Shown: positions 13,421 through 22,289 of the stretch, one piece after another | Position numbering within the stretch: the stretch's first letter is position 1 | Layout of the letters: every line of letters begins with the position of its first letter | Origin: Actinomycetota bacterium | GTDB lineage: Bacteria > Actinomycetota > Thermoleophilia > Solirubrobacterales > Solirubrobacteraceae | DNA: 62,861 nucleotides | Assembly: GCA_005885515.1 (NCBI GenBank) | Contig: VAWK01000023.1 | Span: forward strand, 1-62,861 | Direction of reading: 5' to 3' | The notes under the pieces: model-generated | Databases searched by the model: none | The model's input: the letters and a program-made list of their open reading frames with translations, nothing else | What the model was told of the DNA's origin: nothing | Made by a program: the position numbers and the translations under genes

Positions 13421-14949
13421 TCGGGCGGGGGCTCGCAGCCTTGTCTCGGGCAGGGCTCCGCTGGCGCCTGGCGGGGTGGGTCGCCGTGGTGGTGCTGGCC
13501 TGCACCGCGGTCACCTTCGCCGCGGTGTACCGGGGAACCGGCACCCAGCTGCGCGGGCAGATCGACCGCGAGCTGGGCGGCGCTAGCGCCAGCCTCGCGC
13601 ACGCCCTGCGGAGCCCGCACTCGAGCTCCCCGCAGCGCGTGGCGCAGGCGGCCGCGCGCTACATCCAGGGCCAGCCGTTCAAGGCGAGCTCCACGCTGCT
13701 GTTCGCGACCGTGCCGGGGGTCGGCACCATCAGCAACCGCCCCGAGCTGTTCGGTTCCCGCAGCCCCGATCACGGCGAGACGCCGACGCAGCAGGCTGAG
13801 GAGGACCAGCTTTCGGCGCAGCTGCTCAGCGCGCGTGGCGGGTACTCGACCCTTCTGGTCGGCGACCTCGGCAACGTGAGGGTGCTCAAGCGCCGCGCCA
13901 GTCTCCCAGGCGGGGTGAGTGCCACGGTGGGCGCAGCGCAGGCACTCGCGCCGGTGGCCCACGCCCAGGGGGACGTCGCCCGGGCGTTCATCCTCGCCGC
14001 GATCCTCGTGCTCGCCGCCGCCTTGCTCGCCTCCTATCTGATCGGCACGCGAGTGTCGCGGCCGCTGCGGCGGATGGCGGCGGTGGCCGCGCGTGTCGAC
14101 GCGGGCGACCTGCGTCCGAGGATCGGCGACCCCGGCGCATGGGGGCAGGAGGTGCGCGTCCTAGCCGAGGCCTTCGACCACATGCTCGACCGCTTGACCG
14201 ACGCCTTCGCGGGCCAGCGCGCTTTCGTGGCCGACGCCTCACACGAGCTGCGCACGCCGCTCACGGTGATCAAGGGGCAGATCGAAGTGCTCGCCGCGCA
14301 GCGGGACCCCTCAGCCGAGGAGGTGCGCAGGGTGGAGCGGCTGGTGCAAGGCGAGATCGCGCGCATGGGCCGCCTGGTCGACGACCTGCTGCTGCTCGCA
14401 CGCAGCGAGCACTCACAGTTCCTGCGCCTGCAGTCGATCGATCTGGTGCCGTACGTGGCCGAGCTGTGGGAGGGGATCGTGCCGCTCGCCGATCGCGGCT
14501 TCGAGCTCGGCCCAGTCCCGGCGGGCACACTGCGGGCCGACCCCGACCGTCTCGCGCAGGCGCTGCGCAACCTGCTGACAAACGCGATCGCGCACACCGA
14601 ACCCGGGCGTGGGCTGGTTCGCCTGAGCGCGCAGCAGGCGCCGGGCGGGCGTCTGCGCTTCCTGGTCGAAGACGATGGCCCCGGCATCGCGGCCGCCGAG
14701 CGCGAGCGGGTGTTCGATCGCTTCAACCGAACCGACTCCGCTCGCGACCGTGCCTCCGGCGGCACGGGCCTCGGGCTCGCGATCGTGCGCGCCATTGCGC
14801 AGGCCCACGGTGGGGGCGTCGGCGCGGGCGAGTCCGCGGCGGGTGGCGCGCGCATCGAGCTGGAGATCGCCGGCTTTGGCGCCGCGCAGGAGCTCCCCAC
14901 CGACGACGGCGCCGCTGCGCTGCGCGCACCCGCGCCGGCACCCGGCTAG
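13417..14949 (+). CDS. sensor histidine kinase (HAMP-HisKA-HATPase)
   Basis: 510 residues. Two membrane helices (about 15-37 and 188-210) flank an extracytoplasmic sensor region of about 150 residues; a HAMP linker follows (GTRVSRPLRRMAAVAARV), then HisKA with the phospho-acceptor His276 in SHELRTPLTVIK, and a HATPase with the N box NLLTNAIAHTE, G1 box DDGPGIA, F box FDRFNRTD and G2 box GGTGLGLAIV. It is therefore a complete and probably active EnvZ/PhoR-like kinase. The GTG start overlaps the regulator stop. The 3' end overlaps the convergent lipoprotein gene by 4 nt. The stimulus is unknown. Confidence 0.95.
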   Translation: MIGRGLAALSRAGLRWRLAGWVAVVVLACTAVTFAAVYRGTGTQLRGQIDRELGGASASLAHALRSPHSSSPQRVAQAAARYIQGQPFKASSTLLFATVPGVGTISNRPELFGSRSPDHGETPTQQAEEDQLSAQLLSARGGYSTLLVGDLGNVRVLKRRASLPGGVSATVGAAQALAPVAHAQGDVARAFILAAILVLAAALLASYLIGTRVSRPLRRMAAVAARVDAGDLRPRIGDPGAWGQEVRVLAEAFDHMLDRLTDAFAGQRAFVADASHELRTPLTVIKGQIEVLAAQRDPSAEEVRRVERLVQGEIARMGRLVDDLLLLARSEHSQFLRLQSIDLVPYVAELWEGIVPLADRGFELGPVPAGTLRADPDRLAQALRNLLTNAIAHTEPGRGLVRLSAQQAPGGRLRFLVEDDGPGIAAAERERVFDRFNRTDSARDRASGGTGLGLAIVRAIAQAHGGGVGAGESAAGGARIELEIAGFGAAQELPTDDGAAALRAPAPAPG

Positions 14950-16094
14950 CGCAGGATGCCCGTGTGCCCGATCGAGTAGCGCCCGGGCTGCGGCCACACG
15001 CACAAGCCGTGCGGGCCGCTGCCGACGGGAATGCGGCGCAGCAGGCGGCCGGTGGCGGTGGAGATCGCGTAGACCTCGGCGTTGTAGCGGCCTGACAGCC
15101 ACAGGACCTTGCCGTCGGCGGAGACGCCGCCCATGTCGGGCGAGCCCCCGCCGGGGAGCCACCACTTGGCGATCGCGTGGCGGCTGGCAAACGACAGCAC
15201 GCTGATCGAGCCCTCGCCCCGGTTCGAGACGTACAGCACGCGCGCATCGCGGCTCGGATACAGCCCGTGCGCGCCGGCGCCGGTGAGCACCATTTCGACC
15301 ACCCGCATGGCGTGGGCGTCGATCACCCACACCCCGTTGTTGGCCATGTCCGCCACGTAGAAGACGCGCCCGTCGGGCGACAGCTTGACGTCCTGCGGCA
15401 TCGCCCCCGGCGCCAGTTCGATCGTCTTGATCACGCGCTCGGCGCCGAGATCGACGACGATCATGCGACCGGCGAACTCGCACGAGACCAGCGCGTAGCG
15501 CCCGTCGGCGGTGTAGTCCATGTGGTCCACCCCCGCGCATTCGGGCGTGGCCAGCGCATCGTGCAGGGCCATCGTGTGGGCATCGCGGAAGTCGAGCTCG
15601 CGGTGGGCCTCGGCCACGACGATCGCCCAGCGCCCGTGGTCGAGCACGGGGATCGACCTGCCCGGGCGGGCGGTGCGGGGATCGATCGGGGTGAGGCTGT
15701 TGCCCGCGTCGTTGGTGACGTACAGTGTGCGCAGGTCCCACGAAGGCGTGACGTGCTGGGGCAGCGCGCCCGCGGCAAAGTGCGCGACGACCTTGAACGT
15801 CCGCTGCGAGATCACATCGACCGTGTTCGAGCCGCTGTTGGGCACGTACACGAGCGCGGGGTCGGCGCGCACACGCGCGCTCAGCATGCCGGCGCCGTCG
15901 GCCGCGTAGACGTTGCGCGGATCAAGCGCGGGCGGGGTGGCTCCGGCGACCGTCTGCGCCCAGCTCCTCTGCGCTCCGGTGCGGCGGACGGCGGACAGCT
16001 CGCTTCGGGGCCGCGCCGCTCCGCCCGCGCACCCGGCCAGGGCGGCGAGCGCGGCGAGCGCGGCGGTAACCGAGCGGGCGCGCGGCGCGTTCAT
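14946..16094 (-). CDS. YVTN-type beta-propeller lipoprotein
   Basis: 382 residues starting MNAPRARSV with a lipobox (LAALAGCAGG, lipidated Cys about 22), so it should be exported and anchored to the outer face of the membrane. It has repeated blade motifs of the YVTN/40-residue beta-propeller family, such as LVYVPNSGSNTVDVIS, LYVTNDAGNSLTPID, VFYVADMANNGVWVID and VLYVSNRGEGSISVLS. These proteins often bind surface polymers or act in periplasmic protein complexes; no enzymatic residue can be assigned. The ATG overlaps the stop of the Kelch lipoprotein gene (ATGA), so the two propellers are co-expressed and may act together. Confidence 0.85.
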   Translation of the reverse strand: MNAPRARSVTAALAALAALAGCAGGAARPRSELSAVRRTGAQRSWAQTVAGATPPALDPRNVYAADGAGMLSARVRADPALVYVPNSGSNTVDVISQRTFKVVAHFAAGALPQHVTPSWDLRTLYVTNDAGNSLTPIDPRTARPGRSIPVLDHGRWAIVVAEAHRELDFRDAHTMALHDALATPECAGVDHMDYTADGRYALVSCEFAGRMIVVDLGAERVIKTIELAPGAMPQDVKLSPDGRVFYVADMANNGVWVIDAHAMRVVEMVLTGAGAHGLYPSRDARVLYVSNRGEGSISVLSFASRHAIAKWWLPGGGSPDMGGVSADGKVLWLSGRYNAEVYAISTATGRLLRRIPVGSGPHGLCVWPQPGRYSIGHTGILR

Positions 16095-17185
16095 GGCGCA
16101 GGCCTGTAGGTGAGCGCCCGGTCGTGCGCGGCGCCGCGGCGATCGCGGCCGCCCACGAGCAGCACTTCGCCGCCCAGCGAGGCCGCACCCATGTCGGACA
16201 GCGGCTGCGGCAGGCGGCCCGCGTAGCTGGTCGCGCCGGTGGCGGGGTCGATCGAGAGAATCTCCGCGCGCTGGCTCGTGCGCTCGCTGCCGCGCCCGCC
16301 GAACACGAGCAAGCGCCCGTCCAGAGCGGCGCCGGCGGCGTGTGTGAGCGGCTGGGGCAGCGTGCCGATCTGGTGCACCACGCCGCTCCTGGGGTCAAAC
16401 GAGAGGATCTCCTGCTGTGCGGATTGGCCGGAGGTCCCGCCGGCGATCAGCACGCGGCCGCCGACGGCGGCGACGGCCGGATAGCGCAGCGGCTGCGGCA
16501 GCATGCCGGCGACGCGCGCTCCGCCGCCGGGGGTGAAGGCGACGATCGTGCGCAGCGGGACCACCTCGGTGTAGCCGCCGATCACGTAGACGCGGCCGCC
16601 GACGGCAGCCGCGCCCACGTCGGAGGCGCCCGCGGGCAGCCGGCCGGCGACGCTGACACCTGCCGGTCCCACGCGGTAGATCGCCGCGCTGGCGCCGCTC
16701 GCGCCGCCCCCGCCGAAGTAGTAGGCCTGCCCTTCGACGCTCGCCGCTGCGCCGTCGTGCAGCGCCACCGGCAGCTGGCCGACGGCACGCGCGCCGCCCG
16801 AGTCGATCAGCACGATCTGCGAGCTCGACGATTCCGCCGCGTCGAGGCCTGCGATCGAGAGCGCGCCGGCGCCGGTCACAGTCACGGCCGGTAGCTGCAC
16901 GGGCGCGGGCAGCGGACGCGTGCTGGCCAGGCGCAGCGCGAGCGGCGCGCTGGCACTCGCGGCCGAGGAGCGCTTCGCGCTCGGCGTGGCCTGCCCCCCG
17001 CCGCAGCCGCTCACCACCACCACCACCACAGCGGCCGCCCAACTCAGGACCACGCAGCGGCCCCGTCGTGCTGCGCGGCTTTGCGGCGCCACGAGCCGCG
17101 TGCGCGATCTCGGCCGAGCCGACACGCGGGCAGTATCCGCGCGGCGGCTAAAGACGCGCTCAGCCGCGCATGAGAGGGCGCTCAC
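16091..17185 (-). CDS. Kelch-repeat beta-propeller lipoprotein
   Basis: 364 residues from ATG 17185. A late lipobox (VVVVVVSGCGGG, Cys near residue 61) indicates export as a lipoprotein; a GTG at about 17053 would give a conventional short signal peptide and is a likely alternative start. At least five Kelch-like blades follow, each with GG at a strand end and a spaced hydrophobic pair, e.g. AAAVGGRVYVIGGYT, AAVGGRVLIAGGTS, ALDGRLLVFGGRG and ASLGGEVLLVGGRD. Role unknown; probably extracytoplasmic binding. It is translationally coupled to the YVTN lipoprotein downstream and follows the alcohol dehydrogenase gene with a 4-nt gap. Confidence 0.8.
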   Translation of the reverse strand: MSALSCAAERVFSRRADTARVSARPRSRTRLVAPQSRAARRGRCVVLSWAAAVVVVVVSGCGGGQATPSAKRSSAASASAPLALRLASTRPLPAPVQLPAVTVTGAGALSIAGLDAAESSSSQIVLIDSGGARAVGQLPVALHDGAAASVEGQAYYFGGGGASGASAAIYRVGPAGVSVAGRLPAGASDVGAAAVGGRVYVIGGYTEVVPLRTIVAFTPGGGARVAGMLPQPLRYPAVAAVGGRVLIAGGTSGQSAQQEILSFDPRSGVVHQIGTLPQPLTHAAGAALDGRLLVFGGRGSERTSQRAEILSIDPATGATSYAGRLPQPLSDMGAASLGGEVLLVGGRDRRGAAHDRALTYRPAP

Positions 17186-17189
17186 AGGA

Positions 17190-18194
17190 CTACGGCACGA
17201 TCACCGCGGCCCCGGTGAAGCGCCCGGCGCGCAGGTCCTCGAGCGCTTCGCCGGCGCGCTCGAGGGGGTAGCTGGCAACGGTCGTGTGCACCGGGACCTG
17301 CGGGGCGAGCGCGAGGAACTCCTCGCCGTCGCGGCGCGTGAGGTTGGCGACCGAGCGCACGCAGCGCTCCATCCACAGCTCGTCATACGCGAACGCGGGG
17401 ATGTCGCTCATGTGGATCTCCGCGCACACCACGGTCGCGCCCGGCTCCAGCGCGCGCAGCGCCACCGGCACGAGCGAGCCGTCGGCGGCGAACACGATCG
17501 CCGCCTCCAGCTGCACCGGCGGCGGCTGATCGGAGCCGCCCGCCCACGCTGCGCCCATCTCGCGCGCGAATGCCTGCCCGCGCGTGTCGCCCGGGCGCGT
17601 GAAAGCGTACGTCTCGCGCGTTTGGAAGCGGCACACCTGGGCGAGGATGTGCGCGGCGGCGCCGAAGCCGTACAGGCCGATCGTGCGCGCGTCGCCGCAC
17701 ATGCGCAGCGAGCGGTAGCCGATCAGCCCGGCGCAGAGAAGCGGCGCGGCCTGCTCGTCGGGATAGCCCTCGGGGATCGGAAAGCAGAAGCGCGCATCGG
17801 CGACCGTGTACTCGGCCATCCCGCCATCGATGTCGCGGCCGGTGAAGCGCGCGTTCGGGCACAGGTTCTCGCGCCCGGACGTGCAGAAGTGGCATTCGCC
17901 GTCGGTCCACCCGAGCCACGGCACGCCCACGCGCGCGCCGACCTGCAGCGTCGGCGCCTCGCTGGCCTGCACCGTGCCGACGATCTGGTGCCCGAGGACG
18001 CGCGGGGGCCTGGCGATCTGCACCTCGCCGTCGATGAGGTGCAGGTCGGTGCGGCACACGCCGCACGCGTGCACGCGCACCAGCACCTGACCCTGCGCCG
18101 GGCGGGGGATCGGGCGCTCGACCGCGCGCAGCGGGCTGCCCGGGCGCTCGAAGAGCATCGCGCGCATGGTCGCCGTGGCGGTCGCGTGCGCCAT
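17190..18194 (-). CDS. zinc-dependent alcohol dehydrogenase (MDR family)
   Basis: 334 residues, medium-chain dehydrogenase/reductase. The catalytic zinc site is visible as CGVCRTDLHL and GHQIVGTV; the structural zinc lobe has CHFCTSGRENLC. The Rossmann region reads GLYGFGAAAHILAQVCRF, a variant of the GxGxxG loop. It resembles the AdhA-type zinc alcohol dehydrogenases and would interconvert an alcohol and aldehyde/ketone with NAD(P). The start may be ATG 18194 or, nine codons in, the Met of MRAMLFERPG. It is divergent from the deacetylase gene, with about 47 nt between starts. Confidence 0.9.
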   Translation of the reverse strand: MAHATATATMRAMLFERPGSPLRAVERPIPRPAQGQVLVRVHACGVCRTDLHLIDGEVQIARPPRVLGHQIVGTVQASEAPTLQVGARVGVPWLGWTDGECHFCTSGRENLCPNARFTGRDIDGGMAEYTVADARFCFPIPEGYPDEQAAPLLCAGLIGYRSLRMCGDARTIGLYGFGAAAHILAQVCRFQTRETYAFTRPGDTRGQAFAREMGAAWAGGSDQPPPVQLEAAIVFAADGSLVPVALRALEPGATVVCAEIHMSDIPAFAYDELWMERCVRSVANLTRRDGEEFLALAPQVPVHTTVASYPLERAGEALEDLRAGRFTGAAVIVP

Positions 18195-18241
18195 AGTTCC
18201 CGCAAGTGAACCACGATCGGGCGAGAGCCAACTCGCGCGCG

Positions 18242-19264
18242 ATGACCGCCGGGCTGTACTTCAGCCATCCCGCTTGCCTGGAACACGATCCGCGCGTGCA
18301 CTCGCCCGCGCACCCCGATACGCCCGAGCGCCTGAAGGCGATCGAGGCGGCGCTTGCGGCACGCTGGCCGGCGGGCTGGGAGCGCCGCGAGGCGAAGCCG
18401 GCGAGCGAGGCCGAGCTCGAACTCGTGCATTCCGAGCGTCACGTGCGGGCGGTCGCGGCGCTGAGCGCGGCGGGCGGCGGCGCGATCGACGCCGACACGT
18501 TCGTCGGCGAGCCGTCGTTCCGCGCCGCCTCGGCCGCGGCGGGCGCCGCCTGCTCGATGACGCGGACGCTGCTGGCCGGCGAGGCGTCGCTGGGCTTTTG
18601 CGCCGTGCGCCCGTCCGGCCACCACGCCGAACCGGAGCGGGCGATGGGCTTCTGCCTGTTCGACAACATCGCGATCGCCGCCGAGCTTGCGATCCGCGAG
18701 CTGGGCGCAAGGCGCGTGTTCATCCTGGACTGGGACGTGCATCACGGCAACGGCACCGCGGAGGCATTCCGCACTCGCGCCGACGTTCTGTTCGCGAGCA
18801 TCCATCAGTCGCCGCTGTATCCGGGGACCGGGCCGCTCAGCGACGTCGGCAGCGGCGCGGGCGAGGGCTACACGATCAACCTGCCGGTGCCGCCGGGCTC
18901 GGACGAGCAGCTGTGGCTGTCGCTGCTGGAGCACGTGGTGCTACCGGCGGCGGTCGCGTTCGCGCCGGATTTGGTGCTCGTCTCGGCGGGCTTCGACGCG
19001 CACGCCGCTGACCCGCTCGCCAACTGCCGTCTAGAGAACGGATCGTTCGCGGAGATGGCGCGTCACGTGCGCGACGTGGCCCGCGCCGCGGCGATCCCGG
19101 TGGGAGTCGTGCTGGAGGGCGGATACAACCAGCGCGTGCTCGCCGAATGCGTGCCCACCACGCTGACGGCCTTCTCTGGCGAGGGCGAGGCACACTCGGC
19201 GGCGCCGGAGGCGCTGCTGACCTCGCGCGCCGCGGCGCAGGTGAGGCACTACTGGCCGTTGTGA
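18242..19264 (+). CDS. histone deacetylase-fold amidohydrolase (AcuC/acetylpolyamine-type)
   Basis: 340 residues if started at ATG 18242; an upstream in-frame start at 18206 exists. All class I/II HDAC-fold zinc and catalytic motifs are present: HPDTPERL near the start, RPSGHHAE (catalytic His pair), DWDVHHGNGT (zinc ligands), GEGYTINLP, SAGFDAHAADPL (zinc Asp) and LEGGYN. It should be a zinc-dependent deacetylase acting on acetyl-lysine, acetylpolyamines or similar amides. Its 3' end is tandemly duplicated just downstream. It is convergent with the phosphofructokinase gene. Confidence 0.9.
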   Translation: MTAGLYFSHPACLEHDPRVHSPAHPDTPERLKAIEAALAARWPAGWERREAKPASEAELELVHSERHVRAVAALSAAGGGAIDADTFVGEPSFRAASAAAGAACSMTRTLLAGEASLGFCAVRPSGHHAEPERAMGFCLFDNIAIAAELAIRELGARRVFILDWDVHHGNGTAEAFRTRADVLFASIHQSPLYPGTGPLSDVGSGAGEGYTINLPVPPGSDEQLWLSLLEHVVLPAAVAFAPDLVLVSAGFDAHAADPLANCRLENGSFAEMARHVRDVARAAAIPVGVVLEGGYNQRVLAECVPTTLTAFSGEGEAHSAAPEALLTSRAAAQVRHYWPL

Positions 19265-19307
19265 GCGCGCCGCCGCCGCGCAGGTGGGGCGCCACTGGCC
19301 GCTGTAG
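19225..19307 (+). repeat. tandem duplication of the deacetylase gene's 3' end
   Basis: The last roughly 40 nt of the gene including the stop (19225-19264) are repeated imperfectly at 19265-19307. The second copy, read in its own frame, encodes AAAQVGRHWPL-stop against AAAQVRHYWPL-stop in the gene. The remaining gap to 19351 holds nothing else recognisable. Confidence 0.7.
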
Positions 19308-19351
19308 CTGGCGCGCCCGCGGGAGCGCCTGACCGCAGGCCGAGCGGCAGC

Positions 19352-20383
19352 TCAGCCAAAGAACAGCTCGGCGGTCTCGTACAGCTTCGGGTCGAGCAGC
19401 TTGCTCTCGGCGAGCGCCTGCTCGAGCGCCACCTCGACGATCGCGGTCCCGCGCAGGCCGACCATGGTTCCGAAGCGCTCGCTCGTCGCGGCGTCCATCG
19501 CCGCCACGCCGAAGCGGGTGGCGAGCACGCGATCGAAGGCCACCGGCGTGCCCCCGCGCTGCACGTGGCCGAGGATCGTGACGCGACTCTCATAGCCGGT
19601 CCTGGCCTCGAGCTCCTCCTCCAGCGTCACGCCGATTCCCCCCAGCCGCACGTGGCCAAAGGCGTCCGTGGCGCTGCCGTGCCGGACCTGCAGGCTGCCC
19701 TCGCGCGGCGTCGCGCCCTCGGCGACCACCACGATCGAGAAGCTGCGGCCGCGCTCGTGGCGGCGGCGCAGGTGGGCCGCCACCTGGTCGATGTCAAACG
19801 GGCGCTCGGGCACGAGGATCGCGTCGGCCCCGCCCGCGAGACCCGCGTAGGTGGCGATCCAGCCGGTGTGGCGACCCATCACCTCGACCACCATCACGCG
19901 GTTGTGCGACTCAGCCGTGGTGTGCAGACGGTCGATCGCATCGGTCACGATCTGCACCGCCGTGTGGAAGCCGAATGTCACGTCGGTGCCACCGAGGTCG
20001 TTGTCGATCGTCTTGGGGACGCCCACGATCGGGATGCCCTCGCGATGCAGGCGCAGGGCCACGCCGAGCGTGTCCTCGCCCCCGATCGGGACCAGCGCGT
20101 CTACCCCGCGTGCCTGCAGCGTGCGGCGGATGCTGGTCGTCCCATCTTGGCCGTCCGCGAACGGATTCGTGCGCGAGGTACCGAGGATCGTGCCGCCGCG
20201 GGGCAGGATCCCGGCTGTGCTCGCGAGCGTCAGCTCGATCGCGTCGTCCGCCAGGACGCCCGACCAGCCGTGACGAAAGCCGACGAAGGTGTTCTCACCC
20301 TGCAGGCCGCGCCGCACCACTGCGCGGATGACCGCGTTCAGCCCCGGACAGTCGCCGCCGCCGGTGAGCAGACCGATGCGCAT
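19352..20383 (-). CDS. pfp: phosphofructokinase, PPi-dependent signature (group III PfkA)
   Basis: 343 residues. Catalyses fructose-6-phosphate phosphorylation to fructose-1,6-bisphosphate in glycolysis. The phosphoryl-donor determinants use E. coli numbering directly: GGEDT gives Asp104 (ATP enzymes have Gly) and GVPKTIDND gives Lys124 (ATP enzymes have Gly), the established PPi-dependent combination, as in Amycolatopsis PPi-PFK. The catalytic Asp127 and VMGRHTGW are present. A PPi enzyme is reversible and would save ATP. It may be expressed from a near-leaderless promoter (TAAGCT 9 nt before the ATG). It is convergent with the deacetylase gene. Confidence 0.93.
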   Translation of the reverse strand: MRIGLLTGGGDCPGLNAVIRAVVRRGLQGENTFVGFRHGWSGVLADDAIELTLASTAGILPRGGTILGTSRTNPFADGQDGTTSIRRTLQARGVDALVPIGGEDTLGVALRLHREGIPIVGVPKTIDNDLGGTDVTFGFHTAVQIVTDAIDRLHTTAESHNRVMVVEVMGRHTGWIATYAGLAGGADAILVPERPFDIDQVAAHLRRRHERGRSFSIVVVAEGATPREGSLQVRHGSATDAFGHVRLGGIGVTLEEELEARTGYESRVTILGHVQRGGTPVAFDRVLATRFGVAAMDAATSERFGTMVGLRGTAIVEVALEQALAESKLLDPKLYETAELFFG

Positions 20384-20392
20384 CCGGGCGGA

Positions 20393-20398
20393 AGCTTA
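20393..20398 (-). promoter_or_regulatory. -10 box upstream of phosphofructokinase
   Basis: On the minus strand TAAGCT lies 9 nt before the ATG at 20383, within the 29-nt gap after the thi transporter operon, which suggests a separate near-leaderless transcript. No -35 was identified. Confidence 0.35.
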
Positions 20399-20412
20399 CG
20401 CGCGGGCGCGGC

Positions 20413-21465
20413 TCATATCCCCTGTCCGGGCAGAAACTCGTTCGTGAACGGAGGCAGCCCCGCACTCGGTTGGCGCTGGAGCAGCCGGTGGGAAAACATC
20501 CAGCGCGCGAACGCCGACCACGCGGCGGGGTCCTGCCAGCCGAAGGGCTTGCTGCGGTCCGCGGGCAGGGTCGCCGGCAGCGTGCGCTGGATCGATGCCA
20601 GCTGCAGGCGGCGGTCGAGCGAGGGGTTCGCCTTGACCACCAGCGAGGCGGCGGCGGCGGGGTTCGCGCGCACCTCGCGCTCGCCCTGGGCGAGCGCCTG
20701 CAGGAACGCGCGCAGGTCCTGTCCGCGGGTGCGCGCCTCTTGGGCGCGCACCACGAGCACGAGCTCGTCGTACTGCGGCACCCCGGCGCGGTCGACGGGG
20801 ATTGTCACTGGCTGCTTGTGCAGCTGCGCGAGCTGGATCGCCTCGTAGTTCCAGAACCCGCCGAGCGTCGCCGCCACCTTGCCCGACAGCATCGCCGGCA
20901 CGAGGTTGAAGCCGACGTTCACCTGCCGCACGCGCGCCGGATTCACCCCGGCGCTCTGCAGCGCCGTCTGCAGCTCGGCCGTCTGGTATGGGATGCCCGC
21001 GGTGCCGACCGTCTTGCCGGCGAGGTCTGCGACCTTGCGTACGTGCGATCGCGGCAGCGCGATAATCGAGGTCAGCGGTCGCTGGACGAGCGCACCGACC
21101 GACACGAGGGGCAGCCCCTGGTCGCGGGCGAGCAGCAGCTCGGGCTCATAGGAGATCGCCATGTCCACGCTGCCCGCGGCGAGCAGCTTCAGCGGCGCCG
21201 AGGGGTCCGCGGGGACCTCGGGTCGCACGCCCAGCCCCACCGTCCGGAAGTCACCGTTTGCGATCGCCGAGTAGATCACGGCGTGGTCGGCGTTGGGAAA
21301 GAAGTCCAGCGCGAGCGTAAACGGCTTGGTCCTACCGGCGGCGATCACGTCCTGCTTGGTGCCGCACGCCGTCAGGCCCAGCGCGGACAGAAGGCCGGCG
21401 CACAGCAACGCGATCGCACCGTGCGCGCGGGCGCGCCTGCGGCACGCTGCCGCCGGCGCCGTCAC
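20413..21465 (-). CDS. thiY: thiamine-precursor ABC transporter substrate-binding lipoprotein (ThiY/NMT1 family)
   Basis: 350 residues from a GTG at 21465 that overlaps the permease stop (GTGA). It has a signal peptide with lipobox (SALGLTACGTK) and the NMT1/THI5-like fold: LALDFFPNADHAVIYSAIA, VDMAISYEPELLLARDQGLP, AGKTVGTAGIPYQTAELQTAL and NVGFNLVPAMLSGKVAATLGG. Family members capture hydroxymethylpyrimidine or formylaminopyrimidine for thiamine salvage. The upstream TPP riboswitch makes the thiamine role firm; the exact pyrimidine is not certain. Confidence 0.9.
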   Translation of the reverse strand: MTAPAAACRRRARAHGAIALLCAGLLSALGLTACGTKQDVIAAGRTKPFTLALDFFPNADHAVIYSAIANGDFRTVGLGVRPEVPADPSAPLKLLAAGSVDMAISYEPELLLARDQGLPLVSVGALVQRPLTSIIALPRSHVRKVADLAGKTVGTAGIPYQTAELQTALQSAGVNPARVRQVNVGFNLVPAMLSGKVAATLGGFWNYEAIQLAQLHKQPVTIPVDRAGVPQYDELVLVVRAQEARTRGQDLRAFLQALAQGEREVRANPAAAASLVVKANPSLDRRLQLASIQRTLPATLPADRSKPFGWQDPAAWSAFARWMFSHRLLQRQPSAGLPPFTNEFLPGQGI

Positions 21466-22289
21466 GCGTGTACCTCGCGCGGCTGCGCCGCCCACGGCGC
21501 CAGCCGCCGCTCGGCGAGAGACAGGGCATAGAAGCAGGCGATCGCGAACGCGAACAGCACGACCGCGGCGGCGTACGCGCGCGGCGTCTGCAGCGCGGTC
21601 AGGTCGGCGTTGATCTCGTGTCCCAACCCAGCATGGGTTCCCACGGTGACGGTCTGTGACTCGGCGATGTAGGCGCCGATCACCGCTACGGTGAGCGCGA
21701 TGCGAGCCCCGCTGATCGCGGCCGGGAGCGCCGCTGGCAGCTCGGCGAAACGGAACGCCTGCCAGCGCGAGGCATCGAGCGTGCGCAGCAGCTTCAGCTG
21801 GTCCCGGTCCACGGCCTCGAGCCCGTCGACGGTGGTGACCAGCACCGGAAAGAAGCAGATCAGCACGATCACCACGAGCTTGGGAAACACGCCGAACCCC
21901 CACCAGAACACGAGCAGCGGCGCAATCACCGCGATCGGCACAGCCTGGGAGCCGATCGCCAGCGGATATACCGCGCGGCGCAGCACGCGCGAGAAGTGGA
22001 TCAGCACCGCGAGCGCGAAGCCGAGCGCCAGCGCCAGCGCTATCCCCAGCCCGACCTCGGTGGCCGTCGGCGCGAGGTTTGCGGCAAGCAGGCCGGCGTT
22101 GTCCCACAGCGCCGCCGCGACCGCGTGCGGGGAGGGGAGCACGTAGGAGCTGGTCGAGCCGGACTCGGCGTACAGCTCCCACGCCCCCAGCAGGGCACCC
22201 ACCAGCGCCAGCGGCGGCAGCACGGCGCGCGCGCGCCGGCGAGGCGGCCCCGTTTGCCGGGCCGGGGCAGCGAGCGGGCGCCTGCTCAT
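21462..22289 (-). CDS. thiX: thiamine-precursor ABC transporter permease
   Basis: 275 residues from ATG 22289, overlapping the ATPase stop (ATGA). About six membrane helices with the binding-protein-dependent permease fold of the SsuC/TauC/ThiX group; the cytoplasmic coupling loop is visible as TLDASRWQAFRFAELPAALP. The N-terminus is basic (RRPLAAPARQTGPPRRRARA). It forms the membrane channel for the binding protein and ATPase encoded on either side, and is controlled by the shared TPP riboswitch. Confidence 0.9.
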   Translation of the reverse strand: MSRRPLAAPARQTGPPRRRARAVLPPLALVGALLGAWELYAESGSTSSYVLPSPHAVAAALWDNAGLLAANLAPTATEVGLGIALALALGFALAVLIHFSRVLRRAVYPLAIGSQAVPIAVIAPLLVFWWGFGVFPKLVVIVLICFFPVLVTTVDGLEAVDRDQLKLLRTLDASRWQAFRFAELPAALPAAISGARIALTVAVIGAYIAESQTVTVGTHAGLGHEINADLTALQTPRAYAAAVVLFAFAIACFYALSLAERRLAPWAAQPREVHA

